A stretch of 64,000 bases of DNA from CAZEAP01 sp964510315 (GTDB taxonomy: Bacteria > Planctomycetota > Brocadiia > SM23-32). Made by a program: the position numbers and the translations under genes. The stretch is taken from NCBI GenBank assembly GCA_964510315.1, contig CAZEAP010000001.1:62001-126000 (forward strand), in the 5' to 3' direction. The notes below the pieces were generated by a model, which ran no database searches, was not told where the DNA came from, and was given only the letters and a program-made list of their open reading frames with translations. Below are positions 16,574 to 25,751 of the stretch, piece after piece. Each line of letters opens with the position of its first letter. Within the stretch, counting starts at the first letter, position 1.

Positions 16574-16671
16574 GCAAAGCGGCGGGGTGGGAGCTGCGCC
16601 GGCGGCCGGGGTGGATCAGACCGCCCCCGGGGGCTCGAACTAAAGTCGATCTTCAGCATCGGACCAGGCAA

Positions 16672-18630
16672 ATGACAGGGGCGGAACTGGACTCCGGCGA
16701 CCCGCAGCAGGGCAGGTTCATCACCTTCCGGAGCGTTGTCGTGGGCGCCCTTATGAGCGTGCTGATCGGCGTCCACGGATCGTACTGGACCATCTACCTG
16801 CGATCCTCCCGGATGTATGCGGACTATCACACGGGGGGGGCGGCCTTCTGGCTGTTCGTGCTGTTCGTGGTCTTTAACCTGGTGCTGTCAAGGCTCTGGA
16901 AGCGCCTCGCCTTCAGCGCCCAGGAACTGATGGTCATCACGGCGATGATGTTCATCAGCGGATCGATTATCAGTTCGGGCCTGGTGGCGCATTTCGTTCC
17001 CATGATCTCGGCGGTCTACTACCAGGCAAACCCCGCCAATCAGTGGCACGAGACGTTGTGGCCCAATCTGAAGAGCTGGATGGCGCCGCTGGACCCCAAC
17101 GGAGGCACGCTGGCCATCAAGAAGTTCTGGGAGGGTCTCGGCGCGGGGGAACCCATACCGTGGGGGCCGTGGGTGAAGCCGCTGCTGTCCTGGGGAGTGC
17201 TGCTGATGGCCCTGTTCGGTTGCATGACCGCCGTGATGGCCCTGATGCGGAAGCAATGGGTCGACCACGAGCACCTCAGTTTCCCCATCGCCCAGGTGCC
17301 GGCCGCCCTGTGCAGCGCGGCGGCCGACCCGCTGGGGCGGTCCTCCATCTTCCGCAGCCGGGTTTTCTGGATCGGCCTGGGTCTGACTTTCGCGATGGCC
17401 AGCCTGGGAGGGGTCAGCTTCTACCTGACCGGGGAGCCGTGGTTCTTCCGAATACGGGAGTCGGTCACGGACCTCGGGCCCATTCCGCTCCCGATCAATG
17501 TTAGCCTGGTGGTGGTCGGTCTCGTCTTCCTCATACCCAACCGGGTGGCCTTCAGCGTGGGGGCGCTGTGTCTTGCATCATGGGTCGCCAAGTCCGTCTT
17601 TACGGCCTACGGGCTGGGGATGAAGGATTGGATGCTTTACGGGGCGGGCGCGGCGGAATTCCAGTTCTCCTCGATGGGCGCTATGCTTGCTTTCGTGCTG
17701 GGCAGCGTGTGGCTGGGGCGGCGGCACCTGTGGCGTGCGCTGGTCTGCGCCCTGGGGCTGGGGGAGCGGGGTTACGATGCGGACGAGCCTTCCTCCTACC
17801 GACTGATCCTGCTGGTTGGGCTGTTCTGCGCCGTCACGGTGACGGTGTGGCTGTGCGTTGCCGGCATGGAGGTTCTTTTTGCCATCTGCCTGCTGCTGGC
17901 GTTTCTGGTCATCTATTACGGGATGGCGCGGGTGGTGGCTCAGTGCGGGCTGCCCTCTGCCAGTGCTCCCATACTGCCCAGCACCTACTTGGGGCAGCTC
18001 TTCGGCGGTTCGGTGCTGGGGCCCCGACAGAGCACGATCATCAGCTCGCAGATATGGCACGCCGACATGAGAAACGGAGCACTCTCCGGGGCGGCCCACG
18101 GTATGTACCTGGTCCGGCGGCGGAGGGGCGGACTGCTGTGGGCGCTGCTGCTGGCTCTGGTGGTAACCTACCTGGCGGGCAGTTTCTTTACGGTCCGGCT
18201 CGGCTACCGCCACGCCGCCCTCAACATGGACCAGTGGTTCTTTCTGACCTCCCCGCGCATGCCGTGGTATTGGGCGAGCAGCCTCATCGAGCAGGGGGCC
18301 GGCTTCAACTGGGCCGGCCTCACCTGGACCGGAGTGGGGGCCGGCATCATGGGCGCCTTGATGGTCGCCCAGAGGTGGTTCTTCTGGTGGCCCCTCCACC
18401 CGGTGGCCTTCCTGATCTGCCACAGCCACATGGTGCAAGGCTTCTGGTTCAGCATATTCCTGGCCTGGGGCGGGAAGACGCTCCTGGTGAGCCTGGGCGG
18501 GTACAGCGCCTACCGGAAGGGGCGGCGGTTTTGCATCGGGATGGTGCTGGGCTATTTCCTGGCCGGCGGGCTGTGGGGCATAGTGGACACGATAACGGGC
18601 GCGGTGGGGGATTCAGTTTTCTACATCTGA
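16672..18630 (+). CDS. DUF6785-type polytopic membrane protein, paralog 2
   Basis: A 652-residue paralog of its neighbours with the same blocks: QWVDHEHLSFPIAQVPAALC, LIPNRVAFSVG, MARVVAQCGLP and FFWWPLHPVAFL. About twelve membrane segments are visible. ATG at 16672 gives an N terminus of the same length as the other two; a GTG at 16570 overlapping the stop of the previous gene would add 34 Arg-rich residues and is less likely, although it would allow translational coupling. The gap to paralog 1 is 98 bases with no clear promoter, so the three genes are probably cotranscribed. Function unknown. Confidence 0.75.
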   Translation: MTGAELDSGDPQQGRFITFRSVVVGALMSVLIGVHGSYWTIYLRSSRMYADYHTGGAAFWLFVLFVVFNLVLSRLWKRLAFSAQELMVITAMMFISGSIISSGLVAHFVPMISAVYYQANPANQWHETLWPNLKSWMAPLDPNGGTLAIKKFWEGLGAGEPIPWGPWVKPLLSWGVLLMALFGCMTAVMALMRKQWVDHEHLSFPIAQVPAALCSAAADPLGRSSIFRSRVFWIGLGLTFAMASLGGVSFYLTGEPWFFRIRESVTDLGPIPLPINVSLVVVGLVFLIPNRVAFSVGALCLASWVAKSVFTAYGLGMKDWMLYGAGAAEFQFSSMGAMLAFVLGSVWLGRRHLWRALVCALGLGERGYDADEPSSYRLILLVGLFCAVTVTVWLCVAGMEVLFAICLLLAFLVIYYGMARVVAQCGLPSASAPILPSTYLGQLFGGSVLGPRQSTIISSQIWHADMRNGALSGAAHGMYLVRRRRGGLLWALLLALVVTYLAGSFFTVRLGYRHAALNMDQWFFLTSPRMPWYWASSLIEQGAGFNWAGLTWTGVGAGIMGALMVAQRWFFWWPLHPVAFLICHSHMVQGFWFSIFLAWGGKTLLVSLGGYSAYRKGRRFCIGMVLGYFLAGGLWGIVDTITGAVGDSVFYI

Positions 18631-18707
18631 TTGGCTTTCGGGCGCCGTTTGCGCTATCCTTCCTGCTCTCCGGCGGACGCTTGCCCCGTGAGCAGGAGTA
18701 GAGGTCC

Positions 18708-20663
18708 TTGAGCACAGACGGCCGGCAGCTCGACCACCGCGAGCCCCGGAGGTTCCTCAGCGCCCGGGCGCTTCTGCTGGGCTGCCTGATGTGCGCGGTG
18801 TGCGGGGTTATGGGCCCTTACTGGACCTTCTGGCTCCGTTCCTCCCGGATGTTCGCCGACTACCACACCGGGGGCGCTTCGTTCATCCTGTTGGTATTGC
18901 TGGTGATCTTCAACTTCGGGCTGGGAAGGCTGTGGAAGCCGCTTGCCCTGCGGGTTGAGGAACTGATGGTGGTGGGCGCGATGATGCTGGTCGGGGGCTC
19001 GATCGTCACCTCGGGGCTCATAGCATATTTCATACCTTCCATCACGGCTCCCTACAACCTGGCGAATCCCACCAACGAGTGGAACCAGATACTGTGGCCC
19101 AATTTGCCCGGATGGCTTTCTCCTCTGGACCCCAACGGAGGCACCTTCGCGATCAAGAAGTTCTGGCGGGGCCTGCCCGCCGGGGAACCCATTCCGTGGG
19201 GGCCCTGGGTCGGCCCCCTGCTGAAGTGGGGCATATTCTTCCTGGCCTTTTTCGCCTGCATGATGGCCATCATGGTGATCATGCGGAAGCAGTGGGTCGA
19301 CTACGAACATCTGAGCTTCCCGATCGCTCAGGTGCCGGCTGAGCTGTGCGCCGCCGGCCAAGGGGGTCCGGTTCGGACCATACTGAACAGCACGGCCTTT
19401 TGGCTGGGGGTGGGTGCTACCTTCGTGCTGGCCAGCTCGGGGGCCCTGGGGACGTACTTCGGGGTGTTTCCGTTCTTCCGGATCCGGCAGTGGATTGACT
19501 TTACCGAAGACCAGGTCTGGCGGCTCCCCATCTACATTGATCTGGTGGTGATGGGCCTGGTCTTTCTGATCCCCAACCGCGTTGCCTTTACCGTCTGGTT
19601 TGTTGCGCTGGCGTCCTGGGTCGTGCGCACTTTTCTGAACGCCTACAACCTCCAGCTTATGCACGGGTCGATATACGGCGGGGAGATGAATCATCTGGCC
19701 ATGGGCGCCACCCTGGTTTTCGTGGTCAGCAGCGTCTGGCTGTCTCGCGGGCATCTGAAGAGAGTCCTGAAATGCGCCTTCCGGCTCGGCGACAGGGACT
19801 ACGACGCGGGGGAGCCGGCGTCCTATCTGACCGCCGTGGCCATGGGGGTGCTGGGCCTGGCGGTGAGCGTGTGGTGGATGTGGCAGGCCGGGCTGAGTCT
19901 GGTATATGCTGCCTTGTTGCTTCTGATTACACTGGCGGTCTACTACGCCATGGCCCGGGTGGTGGCTCAGTGTGGATTGCCGGCCCTCAGCCCGCCGATC
20001 TCTCCGTGTATGTTCCTGAGCAGTCTGGTGGGAACGGCCAATCTGACAAACCAGCAGGTAACGGTCATGGCCATGAACTACGGTTGGCATTTCGACATCC
20101 GGAACTCCCCGATGTCCGGTTCGGCGCACGGCATGTACCTGACGAAGCGGCGGCGAGGCGGGCTGCTGTGGGCGATGCTCCTGTCGCTGATGATCGCCTA
20201 CGGCGCGGCGGCCCTTACGACGGTGTGGGTCTGCTACCGACACGGTGGGACCCATATGGACGGCTGGTTCTTCGGCACCTTCCCGAAGAACACGGTTTGG
20301 CCGTGGGCCCAGAACGCGATCAACAACCAGGAGCTGGCCAGCTTCGGCCGCATGGTCTGGGCCGGGGCCGGGGCCGTGCTCATGGCCCTGTTGACGTTGG
20401 CTCAGCGTTCCTTTTTCTGGTGGCCTCTGCACCCGGTCGGGCTGCTCATCGCCTCCAGCCACATGGTGTACTTCTTCTGGGCCTCGGTGTTTCTGGCCTG
20501 GCTTATCAAGTTCCTGCTGGTCAGCGTCGGCGGCTACGGCGCCTACCGGGTGGGGCGGCGCTTCTTCATCGGGATGGTGATGGGCTACTTCATCGCCGGT
20601 GGATTCTGGGGAATCATCGACACCATCACCGGAACCGTTGGGGACGCGGTGTTTTACATCTGA
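18708..20663 (+). CDS. DUF6785-type polytopic membrane protein, paralog 3
   Basis: A 651-residue paralog, again with QWVDYEHLSFPIAQVPAELC, LIPNRVAFTVW, MARVVAQCGLP and FFWWPLHPVGLL, and a closing segment AGGFWGIIDTITGTVGDAVF shared with paralogs 1 and 2. The start is a TTG at 18708 with AGGAG nine bases upstream; no in-frame ATG lies before the first membrane segment block. The copies differ most in the loop after PAELC, which may set substrate choice if they are transporters. They could be subunits of one complex or separate carriers for related substrates. Function unknown. Confidence 0.75.
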   Translation: MSTDGRQLDHREPRRFLSARALLLGCLMCAVCGVMGPYWTFWLRSSRMFADYHTGGASFILLVLLVIFNFGLGRLWKPLALRVEELMVVGAMMLVGGSIVTSGLIAYFIPSITAPYNLANPTNEWNQILWPNLPGWLSPLDPNGGTFAIKKFWRGLPAGEPIPWGPWVGPLLKWGIFFLAFFACMMAIMVIMRKQWVDYEHLSFPIAQVPAELCAAGQGGPVRTILNSTAFWLGVGATFVLASSGALGTYFGVFPFFRIRQWIDFTEDQVWRLPIYIDLVVMGLVFLIPNRVAFTVWFVALASWVVRTFLNAYNLQLMHGSIYGGEMNHLAMGATLVFVVSSVWLSRGHLKRVLKCAFRLGDRDYDAGEPASYLTAVAMGVLGLAVSVWWMWQAGLSLVYAALLLLITLAVYYAMARVVAQCGLPALSPPISPCMFLSSLVGTANLTNQQVTVMAMNYGWHFDIRNSPMSGSAHGMYLTKRRRGGLLWAMLLSLMIAYGAAALTTVWVCYRHGGTHMDGWFFGTFPKNTVWPWAQNAINNQELASFGRMVWAGAGAVLMALLTLAQRSFFWWPLHPVGLLIASSHMVYFFWASVFLAWLIKFLLVSVGGYGAYRVGRRFFIGMVMGYFIAGGFWGIIDTITGTVGDAVFYI

Positions 20664-20739
20664 GGGTGTCCTTGCTCGACGGGCTCCGGTCCGGATGCTA
20701 AGATAATGGTTCTGCTGCTCTTATGCGGTGAGCTTCACC

Positions 20740-21732
20740 ATGAGAACGATGCTTCTTACCGGGCTGGTCTTTCTGCTGGCCGCCGGCCTTGCGCCCGGCC
20801 GGGAGGAACCGCTCGTGCGTGTCGGCGACAGCGTGGTAACCCGCGCTGACCTCCAGGACTTCATGCGCCTGAGGGGTGCGCCTCGGATGCCACCGGCCGG
20901 GGGCTCCACCACACCGCTGCAGTACGACCAGATCGAGGCCGAACGCAAGAGAGAAGCGCTCCGGGAGCTGGTGGAACGGGAACTTCTCGTTCAGGCCGCA
21001 AGGAAACGATACATCCGTGAGGACTATGACCGCCAGACACTGGACGCTTTTGCCGAAGAGCAGTTCGAGAAGCTCTGCAGCCGACTCGGCTCAAAGGTGC
21101 AGGCGCGGCGCTACCTGTTCGAGCGCGGCTTGACCGTCGAGCGGTTCAAGGAACTCCAGACCGAGACTCTTCTGGCGGCCAGACTGCTGCAGGTCGAAGT
21201 TTACGCCGATGTGCACGCAGCGCCCGCCGAACTCCGAAGCTACTATCGGGCCCACCGGCAAGATTTCCGGGTCCCCGGCAAAGTCGTCTATCGGCAAATC
21301 CTGTTCACCGTTCCCGCGGAGGAACAGGCGGATTCGGTGCGGCAAGAGGCCGAATCCGTGCTGAAGAAAATTCATCGAGGGGCGGACTTTGCCGAGATGG
21401 CTGACCGCTACTCCGCCGACCGGGACAAATATCCCGGCGGTCTGCACGAAGTGAAGCTTCCCGAAGACCGCCCGGACTGGCGACCCCAGGCCGTCAGGGA
21501 CCTCCAGGAGGGCGAAATCTCCAACGTCCGTCGGAGCCCGGGGGGGTTCGTCATCACCCGGTTCGAGCGCGTGGTCCCGCCCCACACACTTTCGTTTCGG
21601 GAAGCGCAACCCACTATCCAACGCCTTCTGTCCGCCCGCAAGAAACAGGAGGCCGAGGCCGAATACCTGCAGCGCCTTGAATCCAGGAGCTTCATCAAGT
21701 ACTTTCCCGCCGCCAGGGAGATCGGGCTCTGA
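20740..21732 (+). CDS. Exported parvulin-type peptidyl-prolyl isomerase (PrsA/SurA-like)
   Basis: A 330-residue protein with a signal peptide (TMLLTGLVFLLAAGLA). Residues 30-180 are charged helices of the SurA/PrsA chaperone type, and the parvulin (PpiC) domain follows from about residue 190: YRQILFTVPAEEQADSVRQ, GADFAEMADRYSAD, KYPGGLHEVKL and ISNVRRSPGGFVITRFE. It should assist folding of exported or outer-membrane proteins. ATG at 20740 is preferred over a GTG at 20728 because it directly begins the signal peptide. It lies 76 bases after the membrane-protein array; a weak promoter-like TCGACG-N17-TAAGAT precedes it, so it may be transcribed separately. Confidence 0.88.
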   Translation: MRTMLLTGLVFLLAAGLAPGREEPLVRVGDSVVTRADLQDFMRLRGAPRMPPAGGSTTPLQYDQIEAERKREALRELVERELLVQAARKRYIREDYDRQTLDAFAEEQFEKLCSRLGSKVQARRYLFERGLTVERFKELQTETLLAARLLQVEVYADVHAAPAELRSYYRAHRQDFRVPGKVVYRQILFTVPAEEQADSVRQEAESVLKKIHRGADFAEMADRYSADRDKYPGGLHEVKLPEDRPDWRPQAVRDLQEGEISNVRRSPGGFVITRFERVVPPHTLSFREAQPTIQRLLSARKKQEAEAEYLQRLESRSFIKYFPAAREIGL

Positions 21733-21837
21733 GGGGGGCGTCGCTCAAGCACCGAGCCCGGTTTCCGCCGCCGGACACCGGGCATTGTGAGCATACCACC
21801 CCGCGGGAAAGGCCACTGTGCGGCCCGTAGTGGGCGT

Positions 21838-21975
21838 CTTCAGGCGCTCCGGCTTTGCTGCAGACTGCATTGGCAAGGCAGGGGAAGGCGAGGCGTGGCG
21901 GAACAGCGGGATGCATTCGGCGCCTGAAGGGACGGCGTCTCAGCATGGGCGCGTGCAGGGCACCCCTCAGACGCC
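21838..21975. repeat. Nested inverted repeats in the gap before the AEC transporter gene
   Basis: CTTCAGGCGC at 21838-21847 is exactly complementary to GCGCCTGAAG at 21920-21929, and GGCGTCT at 21934-21940 pairs with AGACGCC at 21969-21975. The surrounding 320-base gap (21733-22052) has no credible gene. The layout suggests a structured RNA leader or a REP/MITE-like element. I cannot choose between them from one copy. Confidence 0.4.
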
Positions 21976-22052
21976 TCGGCATGACGTCGCGAGGGGCACG
22001 GGCCGATGCACGTGCGGAGAGACACTTCTACAGAGCGACCGCAGAGTTCACT

Positions 22053-22970
22053 GTGGAAACCTTTCACCAAATCCTGAAGGCGCTGTTCCCGATGGGCATG
22101 GGGCTGGGCCTCCGGCTGGTCGGGCTTCTGGGAGACAGGGAGGGCGAAGTACTGCGGAAGTTCGTTGTTCGCTTCACCTTGCCGGTGTTCGTCTTCTACT
22201 CCCTCTACCGGGCCAGGCCCCGAAGCATCGCCGCCATCGGGCCGACCGTGCTGGCCTTCGTACTGATGACGGTCGCCCTGTTCGGCCTGGGCTGGATCGC
22301 CTCCGCGGCGGTGCGCAGCGCGGCCCGGAAGACCGCGGTGCACGCATGCATCACGTTCGGGAATTACGGTTGGATGGGCCTCGGGATCATGGCGGCGTTG
22401 CTGGGGGAGGCCGGTGTCCAGCGTGTGGTGTACTTCATCCTGCCGTGGTGGCTGGCATTTTACGGGCTCGGCCTGCCGATCGGCCTGATCCACACGCGCC
22501 GGCGTCGCGGGGGCGTGCCCCTGCGGAAGACCGTGGCCGTCGCTGCTCCGCCCATCCTGGCCATGGTGGCCGGACTTGCCGTCAATCTGGGTGGACTGCG
22601 CATTCCCGGGTCCATTGGGTTTGTTCTGAAGCCTTTCGGCGACGCCACGGTTCCGCTCATCCTGCTGAGCGTCGGTGTTATGCTCGATGTCAGCCGTGTC
22701 GGCCCCGCCCTTAAGCCGGCGCTGTTGATCAGCGCTGTGACGCTCCTTGCGGGTCCGCTGGTGGGCTGGGCGCTGGCTGCCGGATTGGCCGGGGACACTG
22801 TGACTTACAAGGTCATCATCATCGAAGGCGCCATGCCGGTCGCCACCCTTACCCCCATACTGGAGGAGAACTACGAGATGGACAAGGAACTGGTGAGCAC
22901 GGCCATCGTGATGAGCACCGTCCTTTCCCTTGTTACCATCCCTATCCTGGTGGGCGTGGTGGTGGGTTAG
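22053..22970 (+). CDS. Auxin efflux carrier (AEC) family transporter
   Basis: A 305-residue membrane protein with about ten hydrophobic segments arranged in two repeats, as in the AEC family of the bile/arsenite/riboflavin transporter superfamily. Family features are the early helix FHQILKALFPMGMGLGLRL, the central ACITFGNYGWMGLG, and the C-terminal GAMPVATLTPILEENYEMD with DKELVSTAIVMST. It would move small organic anions or similar metabolites across the inner membrane. The GTG at 22053 is the best start because it begins just before the first helix; upstream in-frame sequence is Arg-rich and overlaps the inverted repeats. The ribosome site is weak, so the start is uncertain. Confidence 0.82.
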   Translation: METFHQILKALFPMGMGLGLRLVGLLGDREGEVLRKFVVRFTLPVFVFYSLYRARPRSIAAIGPTVLAFVLMTVALFGLGWIASAAVRSAARKTAVHACITFGNYGWMGLGIMAALLGEAGVQRVVYFILPWWLAFYGLGLPIGLIHTRRRRGGVPLRKTVAVAAPPILAMVAGLAVNLGGLRIPGSIGFVLKPFGDATVPLILLSVGVMLDVSRVGPALKPALLISAVTLLAGPLVGWALAAGLAGDTVTYKVIIIEGAMPVATLTPILEENYEMDKELVSTAIVMSTVLSLVTIPILVGVVVG

Positions 22971-22999
22971 CGGCGATGGCCGCCCCGACGCTGCCCATG

Positions 23000-23416
23000 T
23001 CAGGGACCGGGCGGGTTCTCCTGGTCCCGCCACCCCTCCATCAGCTCCAGAACGTTCCCCTCCGGGTCGGCCAGGAAGCAGACCTTCAGTCCCGGCACGT
23101 CCTCGCTGCAGTCGATGACGGGGCCCGGGTTCGCTCCGGCCTCCTCCAGCTCATCGCGTTTCCGCTTGACGTCCTCCACCTCGAAGCACAGGTGCTTGAA
23201 CCCGACCGGCCGGGGGCCGGCCCGATCCTCGGGCGTTGCCTCGGAAGACTGGAAGAGCTCCATGCGGAACCCGCCGAGGCGAAGCATGACGAATTCCTCC
23301 GGTTCCCCCCGGTTGAAAACCCGTGCACGCTCAAACCCGAAGTGACGGCTGTAGAAATCTTCCTGCGCGGAAAGGTCCCGGCAGTTCAGGGCGAGATGCT
23401 GTAGTGTCGGCTCCAA
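23000..23416 (-). CDS. VOC (glyoxalase/bleomycin-resistance) family protein
   Basis: A 138-residue single-domain protein with the paired beta-alpha-beta-beta-beta modules of the vicinal oxygen chelate fold. Module 1 starts LQHLALNCRDLSAQEDFYSRHFGFE and includes FRMELFQ. Module 2 starts FKHLCFEVEDVKRKRDEL and ends VCFLADPEGNVLELMEGW. The His, Glu, His and Glu positions expected to bind a metal appear present. It could be a lyase, dioxygenase or resistance protein; the substrate is not predictable. TTG at 23416 follows AGGAGG by nine bases, a strong ribosome site that fixes the start. It is convergent with the AEC transporter gene. Confidence 0.85.
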   Translation of the reverse strand: MEPTLQHLALNCRDLSAQEDFYSRHFGFERARVFNRGEPEEFVMLRLGGFRMELFQSSEATPEDRAGPRPVGFKHLCFEVEDVKRKRDELEEAGANPGPVIDCSEDVPGLKVCFLADPEGNVLELMEGWRDQENPPGP

Positions 23417-23549
23417 AATAGGGGGCCTCCTGAATTGAGTTTCGCTCGTGGTAGGAAAGTGCCCGGGCAGTTCATGTCGGTTCGGCCCAGCTTAGGAGAG
23501 CCAGGCGGAGATTTCAACGCGTCGGCTGCCCCGAAAGTCGGGTGACGTC

Positions 23550-23579
23550 TTGCAAGTGCGATGAGACTGTTGCTAAGCT
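23550..23579 (+). promoter_or_regulatory. Weak candidate promoter for the hybrid kinase gene
   Basis: TTGCAA, 18-base spacer, TAAGCT. About 120 bases before the GTG start. Low-scoring match. Confidence 0.25.
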
Positions 23580-23698
23580 AAGCACTGTCACTGCTCGGCC
23601 TGCGTACCCAAGCGGCCTGGACGGCGGGGCGACTTAGGGTGGGAGATGGGACCGCCTTTTCGTCTGACGAGAAATTCATGATTCGAAAGGGGTGAACA

Positions 23699-25681
23699 GT
23701 GGACCGGGAGGAGGAACCGATCGTGTCGGTCGGCCCAGGGCATGTTGGGGAGGCAGAGGGCTCCGCCCCGGCCGAACTGCTCCTGCAGCTTATGGAGGGG
23801 GTGCGGGACGTCGTCTGCCTCTTTGACGTGGAGACCGAAGACTGTCGTTGCGTGAACTCTTTCGTGGAGGAACTGCTGGGGATTAGCGCCGCCGAGTTCC
23901 GGCGCGAGGGACTGGGGGGCATGCTGGAGCGGGTGCATCCGGACGACCGGGAAGCGGTGCGTACCGCCTACGAGTGCGCGGCGTTCGCCTCCCGGGATGA
24001 GCATCGGTCTTTGGTCCACTTCCGGTACCGACGAGCGGACGGTCGGTTCGCGTGGTTGTGCGCCCGGTGGACGCCGGTGGGGGAGGGGCAGGGCGAGGCC
24101 GAAAAGGTGGTGTGCACGGCCTGGGAGTTCACCGACCACATGCAGTCGGTGCAGAACCTCAGCGAGGAACGTCAGTTCCTGAACGCCGTTTTTGACACGG
24201 CACCGGCCCTGATCCTGGTCTTGGACCCGGAAGGCAGGATCGTCCGCTTCAACCAGGCCTGCGAGAAGCTCACCGGATACTCCGCCGAGGAGCTGGAAGG
24301 GGAGTCCGGGGCGGACATTCTCATTCCGCCCGACGAGCAAGAAGAAGTGGCCAAGGTCTTCCAGTCGGTAAAGCAGCAGGACGGGGTCCTGGTCCACGAG
24401 AACCACTGGATGACCCGGGAGGGCGAAGAGTGCCTGATCTCCTGGGCCGATAAGCGGGTCACCGGGCGCGACGGCGAGGTGCTCTACGTGGTCTGCACCG
24501 GGCAGGACGTGACCGAGCAGCGGGAGATGGAACAGCAGCTCCGTCGGTCCGCCCGGCTGAAGTCGGTGGGTCAGTTGGCCGGGGGGATCGCCCACGATTT
24601 CAACAACATCCTTACCGCCATTATCGGCTACGCCGAACTGAACCTCGCGGAGCTTGGCGAGGAAGAATGTGGGTTGCGAGACGACCTGTTGGAGATAAAG
24701 CAGGCCGCCACAAGAGGAGGAGAGCTGGTCGAGCAATTGCTGGCGTTCAGCAGCCAGCAGGAAGTCCAGAGCTGCGTGATGGAGCTGAACGACGCCGTCC
24801 GGAACGTCAATTCCATGCTCTCACAGGTCATCGAAGAGGACATCCAGTTGAAGCTGGATCTCTCGGAAGAAGACCTGCACGTGGAGATGGCCCCCGCCCA
24901 GCTCGAGCAGGTACTCGTCAACCTGGCCGTCAACGCGCGGGACGCCATGCCGAATGGTGGCGTCCTGACGGTCCGAACACGGCGCGTACGCCTGGGCACC
25001 GACTTCGCGCGGACCCGTCCCGGAACGATGAAGGGTCCCTACGCAATGATCGCCGTCAGCGACACGGGCGTAGGCATGCCGGAGGAAGTCCGTGAGCGCG
25101 TCTTTGATCCCTTCTTCACCACCAAAGAAAACGGCGACGGCACCGGCCTGGGTCTCTCTTCGGTGTACGGCGTTGTGGAACAGCACGGCGGCAGGATTGA
25201 GTGCCTCAGCCAGCCGGGCAGCGGGAGCACGTTCAAGATTTATCTGCCGCTCGTGTTGGAAGGCGAACCCGAGGAAGTTGAGGAAGGCGAACTTGCGGAG
25301 CGTTTCGCCGGCGACGAGAATATACTCCTCGCCGAGGATGAGCAGGGGGTCCGGCAGATGGCGGTGAGGTCGTTGCGCAGCTTCGGGTACAACATACTGG
25401 CCGCCGAGGACGGAAGCGGAGCACTGGAGAAGCTGGAGGAGTTCGGCGAGGAGCCCGACCTCTTAATCGCGGACGTGGTGATGCCCGGGATGAGCGGGCC
25501 CGAGCTGGCACAGAAGGTCCGCCTCAGCTACCCCCGCACAAAACTGCTGTTCATCTCCGGCTACGCGGACCAGCAGGGCCCGAAGGGCCGGCAGGCACGG
25601 TCGGTAACCCCTCTTCTGAGGAAACCGTTCACCACCTCGCGGCTGGCCCAGTCGGTCCGAAGCGTACTGGATCATCCGTAG
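23699..25681 (+). CDS. Hybrid sensor histidine kinase: PAS-PAS-HisKA-HATPase-REC
   Basis: A 660-residue soluble kinase. Two PAS domains lie at about residues 30-150 and 160-275, the first with a PAC-like segment and the second beginning FDTAPALILVLDPEGRIVRFN. The dimerisation/phosphoacceptor helix reads VGQLAGGIAHDFNNIL with His near residue 298. HATPase boxes follow: N box NLAVNARDAMPNGG, G1 VSDTGVGMPEEV and G2 GTGLGLSSVYG. A C-terminal receiver domain has the acidic pair EDE and phospho-acceptor Asp near residue 592 (LLIADVVMPGMSG). There is no membrane segment, so it senses a cytoplasmic signal. GTG at 23699 has AGGGG upstream. No dedicated response regulator is adjacent. Confidence 0.92.
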   Translation: MDREEEPIVSVGPGHVGEAEGSAPAELLLQLMEGVRDVVCLFDVETEDCRCVNSFVEELLGISAAEFRREGLGGMLERVHPDDREAVRTAYECAAFASRDEHRSLVHFRYRRADGRFAWLCARWTPVGEGQGEAEKVVCTAWEFTDHMQSVQNLSEERQFLNAVFDTAPALILVLDPEGRIVRFNQACEKLTGYSAEELEGESGADILIPPDEQEEVAKVFQSVKQQDGVLVHENHWMTREGEECLISWADKRVTGRDGEVLYVVCTGQDVTEQREMEQQLRRSARLKSVGQLAGGIAHDFNNILTAIIGYAELNLAELGEEECGLRDDLLEIKQAATRGGELVEQLLAFSSQQEVQSCVMELNDAVRNVNSMLSQVIEEDIQLKLDLSEEDLHVEMAPAQLEQVLVNLAVNARDAMPNGGVLTVRTRRVRLGTDFARTRPGTMKGPYAMIAVSDTGVGMPEEVRERVFDPFFTTKENGDGTGLGLSSVYGVVEQHGGRIECLSQPGSGSTFKIYLPLVLEGEPEEVEEGELAERFAGDENILLAEDEQGVRQMAVRSLRSFGYNILAAEDGSGALEKLEEFGEEPDLLIADVVMPGMSGPELAQKVRLSYPRTKLLFISGYADQQGPKGRQARSVTPLLRKPFTTSRLAQSVRSVLDHP

Positions 25682-25751
25682 CTTCCATCGCCGGGGGTGG
25701 TGTTGTGATGGCATCCGGATATGACCGGGGGCTTAACCGGGGGCGTATGCT

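Noticed and set aside
16570..16671. Upstream GTG start for membrane paralog 2
   Set aside because: Would add 34 Arg-rich residues absent from both paralogs, though GTGA overlap with the previous stop makes it not impossible.
23605..23625. Sequence like the D-arm of a class II tRNA (TACCCAAGCGGCC)
   Set aside because: No pairing acceptor stem, no anticodon stem and no GGTTCGA T-arm follow; at best a relic.
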